Shown here: piece by piece, positions 36,397-46,655 of the stretch | Numbering within the stretch: the first letter of the stretch is position 1 | Layout: each line of letters begins with the position of its first letter | Assembly: GCF_030160715.1 (NCBI RefSeq) | Contig: NZ_BSOW01000038.1 | Span: forward strand, 1 to 64,000 | Reading direction: 5' to 3' | From: Bradyrhizobium iriomotense | GTDB lineage: Bacteria > Pseudomonadota > Alphaproteobacteria > Rhizobiales > Xanthobacteraceae | Length of the DNA: 64,000 nucleotides | Notes under the pieces: model-generated | Told to the model about the DNA's origin: nothing | Databases searched by the model: none | The model's input: only the letters and a program-made list of their open reading frames with translations | Program-made: the position numbers and the translations under genes

Positions 36397-37453
36397 CGTC
36401 CGCTCCTGCGGCCACCCGACGAGGCGGCAAAAAGGGGCGGCCGAAGCTGCCGACCCGCTCCTGCTCGGACACCACGAGCCCGATCAGTCCGTTGGGCCAA
36501 AACAAGGTGACGACGAGCAGCAGCAGCCCGAGGATAATGGGCCAGATCTTAGGAAAGCTATCGGCGAGCCAGAAGCCTGCGAATTCGATGGCGATGACGC
36601 CGATGACGGGGCCGATCAGCGTGCCTACGCCGCCCAAAAGCGCGTAGAGGACGATTTGCGTCGATAGCACCGTACCCAGCATATTGGGCCACACAAAGCC
36701 CTCATGGAAGGCGTAGAGGCCGCCTGCGAATCCGGCAATCGCTCCCGCCAGAGAGAACACGATTAGCTTTAGCTGCGGCGCCTCGTAGCCGAAGAAGGCG
36801 ATGCGCGCCTCGTGCTCGCGTACGCCCGCAAGCGCGAGTCCGAACTGCGAACGCACCACGAAGCGACAAACGAGATAGACGATCGCAAGCACGGTGAAGG
36901 CGAGATAATAATAGACGGGCCCCTCGGCAAATACGTAGCCACCAGCGGTCATCGGCGGGATTGAGGGGATGCCATTCTGCCCGCCGAGATAATACCAGTC
37001 GCGCGCCAGCCGGTCGGCCACGTAGGAGCCGGTGAGGGTGCCCAATGCGACGAAGATCGTGGTCGGCGGATGGCGCCCGAGCAGCACGAACGCCCCGATG
37101 ACAAACGACAAAATCAGACCGATGGCGAGCGCAGCCGGCAGGACGACAAAAATGGATGTAATCTCAAGGTCGCGAGCTAGAAGGGCCACGCCGTATCCTG
37201 CCGCGCCAAAGAACAATGCCTGCCCGAAGCTCAGGATGCCGGAGTAGCCCCAGACGAGATCGAAGCTCAGTGCGAGCATCGCTAGGATGAGGACGCGCGT
37301 AACGAAGACGGTGAGATAGTCGGCGAGCATGATCGGCGCCGCCGCGAACACGACAAGTAGCACGATCTCCAGTCTCGGAATCACTTGGCGCCGGCGATTG
37401 CGGAGCGATCCGGAGCTGTTTGACGATGCTGCGGCCGTATGGTCGGTCAGCAT
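36383..37453 (-). CDS. ABC transporter permease, LivM/UrtC type
   Basis: 356 residues with eight or more hydrophobic helices and the family stretches FDLVWGYSGILSFGQALFFG, GLALAGVREHEARIAFFGYE and VLYALLGGVGTLIGPVIG. The last 30 residues are polar. Forms the membrane channel with the LivH-type protein, whose gene is frameshifted at this locus. Confidence 0.9.
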   Translation of the reverse strand: MLTDHTAAASSNSSGSLRNRRRQVIPRLEIVLLVVFAAAPIMLADYLTVFVTRVLILAMLALSFDLVWGYSGILSFGQALFFGAAGYGVALLARDLEITSIFVVLPAALAIGLILSFVIGAFVLLGRHPPTTIFVALGTLTGSYVADRLARDWYYLGGQNGIPSIPPMTAGGYVFAEGPVYYYLAFTVLAIVYLVCRFVVRSQFGLALAGVREHEARIAFFGYEAPQLKLIVFSLAGAIAGFAGGLYAFHEGFVWPNMLGTVLSTQIVLYALLGGVGTLIGPVIGVIAIEFAGFWLADSFPKIWPIILGLLLLVVTLFWPNGLIGLVVSEQERVGSFGRPFLPPRRVAAGADDAAA

Positions 37454-38686
37454 TTAGCACTCCATCGGATCGACGAGACCCTCGCTGCGCGTGACTATCT
37501 CGAAAATTCCGTTCTTGGCGACGGCCGTGTACATGTTCATCTTGCAGTGACGCTTACCTGGCACGATTTGAGCAGGCCCGCCCGGTCCCTCGCTGATCTT
37601 GGCGTGGTCGAGCGCCGCGGCGACATGCTCGCGGTCCAGATTGCCCGCCTCTTTCACCGCCAGTTCCCAGAGCTTCAGGCCGCGATACATGCCCGTCGCA
37701 GCGCCCGCAAAGAGGATTTTGCCGGGGAATTGCTCGTCGTATTCCGCCTGGATTCTAGCACTGCCCGGATCCTGGGCCGTCACGGCGCGGAAGTAGTCGA
37801 GGCAGCTGGCCAGCCCTTCAATTTCGTGGGGTGCGTTGAGGTTCAGCGCGTTCTCGTCATAATAGACGCAGGCGAGCCGCCCGCCGCGCTTGTCGAAGCC
37901 AGCCTGGTAGAGCTGCTTGAAGAAGGGTCCTACACCCGGTGCAATAATGGTGTTGAACACCACTTCGACCTTGTTGCTCATGATGGTGTTGATGGTAGCA
38001 CCGTATTCCACTTGGTCGAGTGGGTAATATTCCTCGAAAATCACCTCGCCGCCGTTCTTCTCGATGAGCTCACGGGCGTACTTATTGAGGACGTGCGGCC
38101 AGACGTAATTTGCGGACGGTAGCGCAAAGCGCTTGCCGCCGTTCTTGATCAGCCAGGGGATGATCTGGTCGCATTGCTGCGCTGGGGTCGGTCCGGTGCA
38201 AAAGAGGTAGGGCATGCATTCCTTCCCCTCATATTGCTCTGGATAAATGTAGAGCGTCTTCCCGCGCGTGACGATTACGTCCTTGATGGCATTGCGCATC
38301 GAACTGGTGATGCCGCCCAGCACTACGTCGACCTTGTCGCGCTGGATGAGTCTGCGGACATTGGCGACGGCGACCGATTCGGTCGAAGCCGTGTCTATGA
38401 TGAAGAGTTCGATCGGGCGACCCAGAATGCCGCCGGCATTGTTGATGTCCTTCACCACCATGTTGGCGACGTTGGCGGTGGCGTTGCCTACGTAGGCGAT
38501 GGGGCCAGTAAGGTCGGTGGCGATACCGACCTTGATCGGTGCCGCCGCAGAATTCGCCCAGTCGGGCCGAATGACCCAGCCGCTGACGCAGGTTGCGATC
38601 GATCCGCTCATCCAGGCGGCACCCTGTAGAAAACGCCGTCGGCCCATCATGGGAGCGACGCGGCTAGCCTTAGTCTCTTTACGCAT
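37454..38686 (-). CDS. ABC transporter substrate-binding protein, urea/amide (UrtA/AmiC-like) type
   Basis: 410 residues. A twin-arginine signal (GRRRFLQGAAWMSGS) is followed by a type I periplasmic-binding fold: KVGIATDLTGPIAYVGNA, VVKDINNAGGILGRPIEL, YPEQYEGKECMPYLFCTG and VVFNTIIAPGVGPFFKQLY. The last two are characteristic of the urea/short-chain-amide branch rather than the leucine branch. A urease operon lies 11 kb away, so urea is a tempting ligand, but this is inference. The ATG lies inside the end of the livH-like gene (8-bp overlap). Confidence 0.85.
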   Translation of the reverse strand: MRKETKASRVAPMMGRRRFLQGAAWMSGSIATCVSGWVIRPDWANSAAAPIKVGIATDLTGPIAYVGNATANVANMVVKDINNAGGILGRPIELFIIDTASTESVAVANVRRLIQRDKVDVVLGGITSSMRNAIKDVIVTRGKTLYIYPEQYEGKECMPYLFCTGPTPAQQCDQIIPWLIKNGGKRFALPSANYVWPHVLNKYARELIEKNGGEVIFEEYYPLDQVEYGATINTIMSNKVEVVFNTIIAPGVGPFFKQLYQAGFDKRGGRLACVYYDENALNLNAPHEIEGLASCLDYFRAVTAQDPGSARIQAEYDEQFPGKILFAGAATGMYRGLKLWELAVKEAGNLDREHVAAALDHAKISEGPGGPAQIVPGKRHCKMNMYTAVAKNGIFEIVTRSEGLVDPMEC

Positions 38687-39546
38687 GGTTCACACTCTCC
38701 TTCCCCCAAAGGCCTCCCGGCTTGATCTTGACGAAAACGATCGCGATGACGAAGACCAGGACGTCGGCCAGCGCCGGCGCTACTGCCCAGGGTAGCGCCG
38801 CGCTCAAGACGCCGACGATAGCGGCACCCGCCACCGATCCTTCGAACGTGCCAGTGCCGCCCAGCATGATCGCGAGGAAGCCCTGGATGAGGAAGCGGAT
38901 GCCGAGATCGGCAGAAAGCGAGAACACCGGCACGACCAGTGCGCCGGCGAGGCCAGCGAGGGCCGCGCCGAAGGTGAAAGTGACGGCATAGAGGGCGTTC
39001 GTCGAGATGCCGGACGCGCGGGCGAGAGACGGGTTCTCGAGCGCCGCGCGGACGCGCAGCCCGAAGGAAGTCCGGGTCAGCAGCAGGTAGCTGGTGAGCA
39101 TCACCGCCGTGGTGATGACGACGATTGCGAGCCGCCAATGCGAAAGTTGCACGCCCGCGACGGTGAGCGAGCCGGCGATCGGCTCCGGGACCGAGATATA
39201 AAAACCGCCAATGAGGCTGCGCACGCACTCCCGAAGGATAAGGCCGAGCGCGTAGGTTCCGAGCATCTGCAACGGGAGGGTTGGCATAGAAGCGCCGGAT
39301 AACAAGGCGCTCGAGAATGAAGCCGATAGTCGCCACCACGAGTGGCGCCGCGAGCATGCCGAGCCAGACCGGCAATCCGATGCTATGGAAGAGATACGTG
39401 GTGTAGGCGCCGAGCAGAACGAACTCGCCATGGGCGAAGTTGAAGATGCCCATCATGCCGGCGATGATGCCGAGTCCCAGCACCACGAGGACAATGACGG
39501 CCCCGAAGCTCAGAACCTCGAAGGTGGCGTTCAGCGCGGTTTCCAT
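38679..39546 (-). pseudogene. ABC transporter permease, LivH/UrtB type, frameshifted
   Basis: From the ATG at 39546: FGAVIVLVVLGLGIIAGMMG, FNFAHGEFVLLGAYTTYL and ERLVIRRFYA. At about 39283-39293 the frame changes; the rest (LPLQMLGTYALGLILRECVR, FGLRVRAALENPSLARASGI, AIMLGGTGTFEGSVAGAAI, KIKPGGLWGK) continues to the TAA at 38679-38681. One indel explains it. With livH broken the importer would lack a permease subunit unless the break is a sequencing error or another copy substitutes. First gene of the operon. Confidence 0.87.
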
Positions 39547-39894
39547 GTCGCTTCGCCTGCCCGGAGGATCGGAAGGCCCGCAGGTGGCGGGTCGCCCGTC
39601 GTACTCAGCAAGACTAGAACGCCACGCTGTTTTCTCCAATCGCCTCCGCTCGCCGAGTGGTTACCGAAAACTAGATTCTGGTCAAGTAGCCTGTCGGGCA
39701 TTCCGCCTTGGGCGCGCGGCAGGGCTAGGTCCGGCGCGCCAATACGGGATTGTTCATGGTACGTTCGGCCGTCGCAAATCCCCTTTGAGCAGCCTGCCCC
39801 CCCTCTTACATGGAGGAGTGATGCTATGCGGAGGAGTGATAGTATCGGGCCCTCACAGCCCGGCGACCGCCGGCGTGATAGAGGATTTCGGTAG
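39547..39894. other. Divergent promoter region
   Basis: Lies between the minus-strand ABC operon and the plus-strand kinase; promoters of both are expected. Two GGAGGAGTGAT copies (about 39812 and 39831) lie 19 bp apart as a short direct repeat. No gene is supported. Confidence 0.45.
39812..39841 (+). repeat. Short direct repeat GGAGGAGTGAT / GGAGGAGTGAT
   Basis: Two copies of GGAGGAGTGAT, or nearly so, lie about 19 bases apart upstream of the large kinase gene. They could be a regulator site or a slippage duplication; both resemble ribosome-binding sites, but no gene starts after either. Confidence 0.4.
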
Positions 39895-42800
39895 GTGAAC
39901 TCATCCTCCTGCTTTGGCGCCGAGCAGAATAGCGTTGGAGAAGTGTTATGGCAGGACGGCGAACGTGTTGTCTGCAGAAGATGGCACGACGGTGCCGAGG
40001 GCGATCGGCAACTCGTTCTGGCCGTGCATCCGACCGCAGAGCACTCGACGCCTGACCTTCTCAACCGTCTCGCACACGAGTATGGGCTGAGGGACGACCT
40101 TGACGATTCGTGGGCGGCGCGACCGCTGGAGTTCCTGCGCGAGCGCGGTCAGGCTATTCTCGTGCTCAAGGACCCGGGGGGCGAGCCGCTTGAACGCGTT
40201 GTCGCTCCGCCCATGGAGCTTGGAACATTCCTGCGTCTCGGGGTCGCCTTGTCGGCCGCGCTCGGCCGGTTACACGAACGTGGTCTCGTTCACAAGGACA
40301 TCAAGCCGACCAATGTCCTTGTGAATTCTGCGATGGGGCAGGTCTGGCTAACAGGCTTTGGCATCGCTTCGCGCCTTCAGCGCGAGCGCCAGTCACCTGA
40401 CCCGCCCGAGTTCATCGCCGGAACCCTCGCCTACATGGCGCCGGAACAGACCGGGCGGATGAACCGCTCGATCGACTCCCGGAGTGATCTCTACTCACTC
40501 GGAGTCACGCTCTACCAAATGCTGACCGGCAGTCTTCCGTTCACCGCTTCCGATCCCATGGAGTGGGTTCACTGCCATATCGCCAGAAAGCCAGCGCCAC
40601 CAAGCGAGCGGGTCAAGAATGTCCCGCCCGCTGTCTCTGCAATCATCATGAAGCTGCTCGCCAAGACCCCGGAGGAACGCTACCAGACAGCGGCCGGCGT
40701 TGAGAGTGATCTTCGGCGCTGCCTTGCGGAATGGGAGACTCAACGCCGCGTTGAGGAATTCCCGCTCGGCGAAAACGACACGCCAGACCGGCTATTGATT
40801 CCCGAGAAGTTGTACGGGCGCGCGCGAGAGATCGAAGCACTGCTGGCCTCCTTCGACCACGTCGTGGCGACTGGCACGCCGGAATTGCTACTGGTTTCCG
40901 GATATGCCGGTATCGGCAAGTCCTCCGTTGTCAACGAGCTGCACAAGGTGCTCGTCCTGCCGCGCGGCCTTTTTGCATCGGGCAAGTTCGATCAGTACAA
41001 GCGTGACATCCCATATGCCACTTTGGCGCAAGCCTTTCAGAGCCTTGTCCGGCCGCTTCTGAGCAAGAGCGAAGTGGAGCTGCGCAGCTGGCGCGACGCC
41101 CTTCGTGAGGCGCTAGGTCCGAACGGACAGCTCATCGTGGACCTAGTCCCGGAATTGAAACACATCATTGGAGAGCAGCCGCCGGTCTCTGTGCTTCCCC
41201 CACAAGAAGTTCAACGCCGCTTCCAGCTTGTCTTCAGGCGATTTATCGGCGTATTCGCACGGCCCGAACATCCGCTTGCTCTGTTCCTCGATGATTTGCA
41301 ATGGCTCGATGCTGCGACGCTCGATTTCCTCGAGGACCTTTTGACTCAACCGGATGTACGGCACTTGATGTTGATCGGCGCCTACCGGGACAACGAAGTC
41401 AATTCCGCCCATCCGCTAATGCGCGCGCTCGAAGCAATCCGCAAAGCTGGAGCGACCATTCAGGAGATTGTACTTGCGCCCCTTGGTCGTGAAGACGTGG
41501 GACGGCTGATTGGAGATTCTCTTCGCTCCAAGCCGGAATGGTCCATCTCTTTGGCACAGCTGGTGCACGAGAAAACGGCCGGAAACCCATTTTTTGCCAT
41601 TCAGTTCGTTTCCGCGCTTGCCGAAGAGGGGCTGCTTACTTTCGATCACGCCAAGGCGCAATGGTGCTGGGATCTGAATCGGATTCACGCGGAAGGTTAC
41701 ACCGATAATGTGGTGGACCTCATGGTGACGAAGTTGAACCGCCTACCCGCCGAAACCCAGATGGCATTGCAGCTGCTTGCCTGTCTGGGCAATAGCGCAG
41801 AATTTGCCCTGCTTATGATGGTTTACGAGGATTCACAGGAGGAAATGCATCGCAAGCTTTGGGAAGCCGTCCGAACCGGCCTCATCCTCCGCTCGGAAGA
41901 TTCCTACAAGTTCCTACACGACCGCGTCCAAGAAGCAGCCTATTCCTTGATCCCGGAAGAGTTGCGCGCCGAGGCCCATCTCCGAATAGGAAGGCTGCTC
42001 GCGGCCCATACCCCTCCAGAACAGAGGGAGGAAGCGATTTTCGACCTTGTCAATCAACTCAACCGCGGCGCGGACTTAATTACCTCGCAAGAGGAACGCG
42101 AGCAACTGGCCGACCTCAACCTCATCGCGGGCAAGCGCGCGAAGGCTTCCACGGCCTATGCCTCGGCGCTAAAGTATCTCGTCGCTGGCGCAGCACTGTT
42201 GGTGGACGGTTCTTGCGAGCGCCGACATGACCTCATCTTCCCGCTCGAATTGCAGCGAGGCGAATGTGAATTCCTGACAGGTCAGTTGGCGGCCGCCGAA
42301 GAGCGCTTAAGTATACTTTCATCGCGCGCCGCGAACCCGGTCGAATTAGCGACCGTCACCTGCTTGCGCGTCGATCTGTACACGGCCCTCGATCAGAGCG
42401 ATCGCGCGGTCGCTGTCTGCCTCGACTACCTCCGGCATCTCGGCGTTGAATGCTCGCTGCGTCCGACAGAAGAGGAAGCAGAACGAGAATATGAGCGGAT
42501 CTGGTCCCAGCTGGGAAGCCGCAAGATCGAGGAGCTCGTCGAGTTACCCTTGATGAGCGATCCTGCGTCCCTGGCGACGCTGGATGTTCTGACCAAGGCT
42601 ATGCCCCCGGCATTGTTTACGGATGCGAACCTTCACTCCCTGATCACCTGCATGGCGGTCAATCTCAGCCTCGAGCGGGGCAACAGCGACGGTGCGTGTG
42701 TTGCCTACGTATATCTTGCCATGATAGCCGGACCGCGATTCGGCAATTATACGGCTGGCTCTCAATTCGGTCGGCTCGGCTATGACCTAGTCGAAAAGCG

Positions 42801-45426
42801 CGGATTAAAGCGCTTTCAGGCTCGAACCTTCATGGTCTTTGGAGATAACGTTACGCCCTGGACCCGACATGTCGCGGCCCGCCGCGATCTGGTGCGCCGC
42901 GCCTTCGATGCCGCGAATGAAATCGGTGACTTGACCTATGCAGCTTACAGCTGCAACCACCTGATCACGAACCTTCTCGCGGCGGGAGATCAGCTCGTGG
43001 AGGTGCAACGTGAAGCCGAGAACGGTCTTGAGTTTGCACACAAGACTCGGTTTGGCCTCGTCATTGGCCAAGTCACCGCGCAACTCGGACTTATCCGGAC
43101 GCTTCGCGGATTGACCTCGAAATTTGGCTCGTTCGACGATGAGGGATTCGATGAGCTTCGATTCGAGCGCCATTTGGCCAATAGCCCGGCTTTGGCGGAA
43201 GTCGAGTGCTGGTACTCGATCCGAAAGCTACAAGCCCGCTTCTTTGCCGGGGAATATGCTTCGGCCGTCGATGCCTCATCGAGAGCGCAACGGGTACTTT
43301 GGACATCACCATCACAATTCGAAACGGCAGAGTTTCATTTCTACGGTGCGCTTTCCCACGCGGCATCCTGGGATTCCGCATTTCCCGACCAGAGACAGCA
43401 GCATTTCGACGCTCTGGCCGCCCACCACAAGCAGCTCGAAGTATGGGCGGAGATTTGCCCGGAGAATTTTGAAAACCGCGCTGCACTAGTGGGCGCGGAG
43501 ATCGCACGCGTTCAAGGCCGCGAGCTCGATGCCGAGCGGCTCTACGAACAGGCCATCCATTCGGCGCGGGCTAACGGATTTGTGCACAATGAGGCGCTCG
43601 CCAATGAGCTCGCCGCGCGCTTCTACGCAGCACGCGGCTTTGAGAGGATCGCGCATACGTACCTGCGAGACGCCCGGTACTGCTATCTCTGTTGGGGAGC
43701 CGACGGCAAGGTACGGCAACTCGAGCAGCTCTATCCTCACCTCAGGGAGGAAAGGCCCCCCGGTCCGACCAGCACGATCCTGGCACCGGTCGAACACCTG
43801 GATCTCGCTACCGTCATCAAAGTTTCACAAGCCGTTTCGGGCGAGATCGTGCTGGAGACACTAATCGACACGCTCATGCGCACAGCGATCGAGCACTCGG
43901 GGGCCGAGCGAGGTCTGTTGATTCTCGCGGCAGGGGATGAGCAGCGGATCGAAGCGGAAGCCAAAACAAACCGGGACACGGTCATTGTGCGCCGGAGAGA
44001 AGCGGTCATAGGCGCCGTGCCGAACTCGATCGTCCGGTATGTGGTGCGCACCAAGGAGAGCGTGACTCTCGACGATGCGTCAGCCCAGAACCCGTTCTCT
44101 GCGGATGCATATGTCCGTCAGCATCACGCCCGTTCTGTTCTCTGCTTGCCGTTGCTCAAGCAGGCAAAATTGATCGGTGTGCTCTACCTTGAAAACAACT
44201 TGACGCCCCACGTTTTCACTCGGACTCGGATCGCGGTGCTGAAGCTGCTTGCAGCGCAGGCCGCAATCTCCCTGGAGAATACACGTCTTTACACTGACCT
44301 CGAAGAGCGCGAAGCCAGGATCCGGCGTTTGGTCGATGCCAACATTATCGGTATCGTGATTGCGACGCTCAGCGGTGCGATTGTCAACGCGAATGACGCT
44401 TTTCTCCGCATGGTGGGATACAGCCGCGAAGATCTTGTATCGGGCCGTATTCTCAATGCGGACCTGACGCCGCCGGAATGGCGCGACACTGATGCTAAGG
44501 CCGTAGCCGAGTTAAGAGCGAACGGGGTCCAGCAACCAATCGAGAAGGAGTTCTTCCGCAAAGACGGGAGCCGCGTGCCGGTGCTGGTTGGCGCCGCGGT
44601 GTTCGAAGAAGGCGGCAACGAGGGTGTCGCCTTCGTGGTGGATTTGACCGAGCGCAAGCAGGCGGAAGGGGCCGTCCGCGAGAGCGAGCAGCGGTACCGC
44701 GAGGCGCAGATGGAGCTCGCACACGCGAACCGAGTTGCGATGATGGGGCAGCTCACGGCATCGATCGCCCACGAGATCAATCAGCCGATCGGGGCCGCGA
44801 TAACCTATGCCAATGCCGGCTTGTCCTGGCTCCGAGCCCAGCCTCCAAATTGGGAGGAGGTTCAGCAGGCGCTTGAATTCATCATGGAGAGCGGTGTACG
44901 GGCAGGCGAGGTCATCGATCGGATCCGGGCTCTCGTGAAGAAAGCGCCACCTCGGAAGGATAGAGTCGACATCAACGAAGCAATACTGGAAGTTCTGGCT
45001 CTGGTCGGCGCCGAAGTTGCAAAGAATGCAGTTTCAGTGAAAACGCAGCTCGCGGAAGGCTTGCCTCCAGTTTGGGGAGATCGTGTCCAGCTGCAACAAG
45101 TTATGCTCAACCTTTTCATGAATGCCATCGAAGCCATGAGCGGAATGGACGAGGGATCACGCGAATTGCTGATAAGCACCGAAAAGACGCATTCGGATGC
45201 GGTGCTAGTCGCGGTGCGGGATTCCGGACCTGGGTTTCCTCCTGAAAGCGCAGAGCAGATATTTGAGTCTTTCTACACCACGAAACCTGGAGGCTTGGGA
45301 ATGGGACTGTCAATCTGCCGTTCGATTATTGAGTCGCATGAGGGAAGGTTGCAGGCGACCGCGAGCCTACCCCATGGCGCTGAATTTCAATTCACACTCC
45401 CTGCATTCTCGTCGGGCGGTGGCTAA
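39895..45426 (+). CDS. Multidomain protein: kinase-like, AAA ATPase, GAF, PAS, histidine kinase
   Basis: 1843 residues. Order: Ser/Thr-kinase-like domain (to about 280) with HKDIKPTN (Asp135) but LTGFGIAS where DFG is expected (Gly154); AAA/NACHT-like ATPase with Walker A GYAGIGKSS (about 336-344) and Walker B LFLDDLQWLD (about 463-472); a long helical region; a GAF domain (about 1300-1460); a PAS domain (about 1480-1600); HisKA with SIAHEINQPIGA (His1626); HATPase with LNLFMNAIEAM (Asn1743), RDSGPGFPPE and GLGMGLSICRSI. Soluble. The first domain lacks a clear glycine loop and the DFG Asp, so it is probably a pseudokinase or weakly active, while the histidine kinase looks complete. GTG start at 39895; a later start is possible. 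Confidence 0.88.
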   Translation: MNSSSCFGAEQNSVGEVLWQDGERVVCRRWHDGAEGDRQLVLAVHPTAEHSTPDLLNRLAHEYGLRDDLDDSWAARPLEFLRERGQAILVLKDPGGEPLERVVAPPMELGTFLRLGVALSAALGRLHERGLVHKDIKPTNVLVNSAMGQVWLTGFGIASRLQRERQSPDPPEFIAGTLAYMAPEQTGRMNRSIDSRSDLYSLGVTLYQMLTGSLPFTASDPMEWVHCHIARKPAPPSERVKNVPPAVSAIIMKLLAKTPEERYQTAAGVESDLRRCLAEWETQRRVEEFPLGENDTPDRLLIPEKLYGRAREIEALLASFDHVVATGTPELLLVSGYAGIGKSSVVNELHKVLVLPRGLFASGKFDQYKRDIPYATLAQAFQSLVRPLLSKSEVELRSWRDALREALGPNGQLIVDLVPELKHIIGEQPPVSVLPPQEVQRRFQLVFRRFIGVFARPEHPLALFLDDLQWLDAATLDFLEDLLTQPDVRHLMLIGAYRDNEVNSAHPLMRALEAIRKAGATIQEIVLAPLGREDVGRLIGDSLRSKPEWSISLAQLVHEKTAGNPFFAIQFVSALAEEGLLTFDHAKAQWCWDLNRIHAEGYTDNVVDLMVTKLNRLPAETQMALQLLACLGNSAEFALLMMVYEDSQEEMHRKLWEAVRTGLILRSEDSYKFLHDRVQEAAYSLIPEELRAEAHLRIGRLLAAHTPPEQREEAIFDLVNQLNRGADLITSQEEREQLADLNLIAGKRAKASTAYASALKYLVAGAALLVDGSCERRHDLIFPLELQRGECEFLTGQLAAAEERLSILSSRAANPVELATVTCLRVDLYTALDQSDRAVAVCLDYLRHLGVECSLRPTEEEAEREYERIWSQLGSRKIEELVELPLMSDPASLATLDVLTKAMPPALFTDANLHSLITCMAVNLSLERGNSDGACVAYVYLAMIAGPRFGNYTAGSQFGRLGYDLVEKRGLKRFQARTFMVFGDNVTPWTRHVAARRDLVRRAFDAANEIGDLTYAAYSCNHLITNLLAAGDQLVEVQREAENGLEFAHKTRFGLVIGQVTAQLGLIRTLRGLTSKFGSFDDEGFDELRFERHLANSPALAEVECWYSIRKLQARFFAGEYASAVDASSRAQRVLWTSPSQFETAEFHFYGALSHAASWDSAFPDQRQQHFDALAAHHKQLEVWAEICPENFENRAALVGAEIARVQGRELDAERLYEQAIHSARANGFVHNEALANELAARFYAARGFERIAHTYLRDARYCYLCWGADGKVRQLEQLYPHLREERPPGPTSTILAPVEHLDLATVIKVSQAVSGEIVLETLIDTLMRTAIEHSGAERGLLILAAGDEQRIEAEAKTNRDTVIVRRREAVIGAVPNSIVRYVVRTKESVTLDDASAQNPFSADAYVRQHHARSVLCLPLLKQAKLIGVLYLENNLTPHVFTRTRIAVLKLLAAQAAISLENTRLYTDLEEREARIRRLVDANIIGIVIATLSGAIVNANDAFLRMVGYSREDLVSGRILNADLTPPEWRDTDAKAVAELRANGVQQPIEKEFFRKDGSRVPVLVGAAVFEEGGNEGVAFVVDLTERKQAEGAVRESEQRYREAQMELAHANRVAMMGQLTASIAHEINQPIGAAITYANAGLSWLRAQPPNWEEVQQALEFIMESGVRAGEVIDRIRALVKKAPPRKDRVDINEAILEVLALVGAEVAKNAVSVKTQLAEGLPPVWGDRVQLQQVMLNLFMNAIEAMSGMDEGSRELLISTEKTHSDAVLVAVRDSGPGFPPESAEQIFESFYTTKPGGLGMGLSICRSIIESHEGRLQATASLPHGAEFQFTLPAFSSGGG

Positions 45427-45471
45427 TCAGCAAATCGAGCGCTTGGGGCGCGGGCAACTCCTCGCGAAGTG

Positions 45472-45870
45472 CTATGTACCCGCAGATGGTCGCTTTGTCC
45501 TGCTGAGTGCATCCTGCAAACAGTCGGCAAGGCGTCGCCCCTGCAGGTCGATCGGCTTCTGAAGGAAGCAGACTGCTCCTGCGTTCATTGCCTTCGTTCT
45601 TACAGCGTCGTCCGGGTAGGCGGTTACGAAAATGATGGGAATGTCGAAGCCAAGATGAGACAAATGCTCCTGTAGCTCGAGGCCGCTCATATTTGACATT
45701 TGGATATCCGCTATCAGACAGCGGGTTGTTTTCACCCATGATGACTGGAGATACGACTCAGCTGACGAAAATGAACGAACTTCCAGCCCGAGCGACTTCA
45801 CGAGCTTTTCTATGGCCGTGCGAAACAGATCGTCGTCATCTACGATCGATATGAGAGGATTCTCTGTCAA
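45472..45870 (-). CDS. Single-domain response regulator (FixJ-type receiver)
   Basis: Receiver with NPLISIVDDDDLFRTAIEK, phospho-acceptor Asp in LIADIQMSNMSGLELQ, IIFVTAYPD and the Lys in FLQKPI. It ends after the receiver. I prefer a TTG at 45870 (NERLTENPL context; the frame extends to a GTG at 45933 with no better ribosome-binding site). It faces the large kinase gene tail to tail and may be its partner. Confidence 0.8.
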   Translation of the reverse strand: MTENPLISIVDDDDLFRTAIEKLVKSLGLEVRSFSSAESYLQSSWVKTTRCLIADIQMSNMSGLELQEHLSHLGFDIPIIFVTAYPDDAVRTKAMNAGAVCFLQKPIDLQGRRLADCLQDALSRTKRPSAGT

Positions 45871-45965
45871 CCGTTCATTCCACCACCGATAGATAAGCCA
45901 CTGCCGCACGCCTAACCCGGCAGACAGTGCCACGGAGCGGCCCTGCTGGAAATACGACCTCGGTG

Positions 45966-46655
45966 TTAGTCTTCTCTTCGATCTTGCCCACGAATACCTA
46001 GCTTTTCAGCGATAAGCACCAGATCGGCCAGTGATTTTGTGCCCATCTTTCGCATGACATGGCCACGGTGAATCTTCACTGTCATTTCGCTTATGCCAAT
46101 TCTGCCACCGACTTGCTTGTTCATGAGGCCCGCTGTCACCAGCGCCATGATCTCGCGTTCTCGAGGGGTCAGGGACTCAAATCGGGCTCGTATGTCCGAA
46201 TCGGACTGCTCTTCGATACGACGCTCCCGATCGCGCTGAAGAGCCCCGGTCACTGCGTCAAGCATCTCCTGATCACGAAACGGCTTGGTCAGGAAGTCAA
46301 CCGCGCCGGCTTTCATTGCCTTGACCGACATCGGAATGTCCCCGTGGCCGGTAATGAAGATAATGGGTATCTTTACTCCCATTCGAGTGAGTTCGGTTTG
46401 CAGATCAAACCCGCTCAGCCGAGGCAATCTGACATCGAGGACGAGGCAGCTGGGGACGCTGGGGAGTGGATTTTCCAACAGATCTGTTGCGGATGCGAGC
46501 GCCTTTACACCTAATCCGACTGACCGAAACAAACTGCTAAGTGAGCCACGGGTAAGAGGGTCGTCATCGACCACGAACACGATCGAGTCCTCTCCAGCCG
46601 GGACTAAGGAACCAGAAGTCGCTCCTTTCACCATCGCCCGGGATCCGTTTTTCAT
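45966..46655 (-). CDS. FixJ-type response regulator (receiver + LuxR HTH)
   Basis: About 229 residues. Receiver: FVVDDDPLTRGSLSSLF, LVLDVRLPRLSGFDLQ, IIFITGHGDIPMSVKAMK and FLTKPF. LuxR-type HTH: LTPREREIMALVTAGLMNKQ, then GISEMTVKIHRGHVMRKM. It would activate transcription on phosphorylation. ATG at 46655; a TTG at 46664 is possible. Next to another receiver gene on the same strand. Confidence 0.87.
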   Translation of the reverse strand: MKNGSRAMVKGATSGSLVPAGEDSIVFVVDDDPLTRGSLSSLFRSVGLGVKALASATDLLENPLPSVPSCLVLDVRLPRLSGFDLQTELTRMGVKIPIIFITGHGDIPMSVKAMKAGAVDFLTKPFRDQEMLDAVTGALQRDRERRIEEQSDSDIRARFESLTPREREIMALVTAGLMNKQVGGRIGISEMTVKIHRGHVMRKMGTKSLADLVLIAEKLGIRGQDRRED

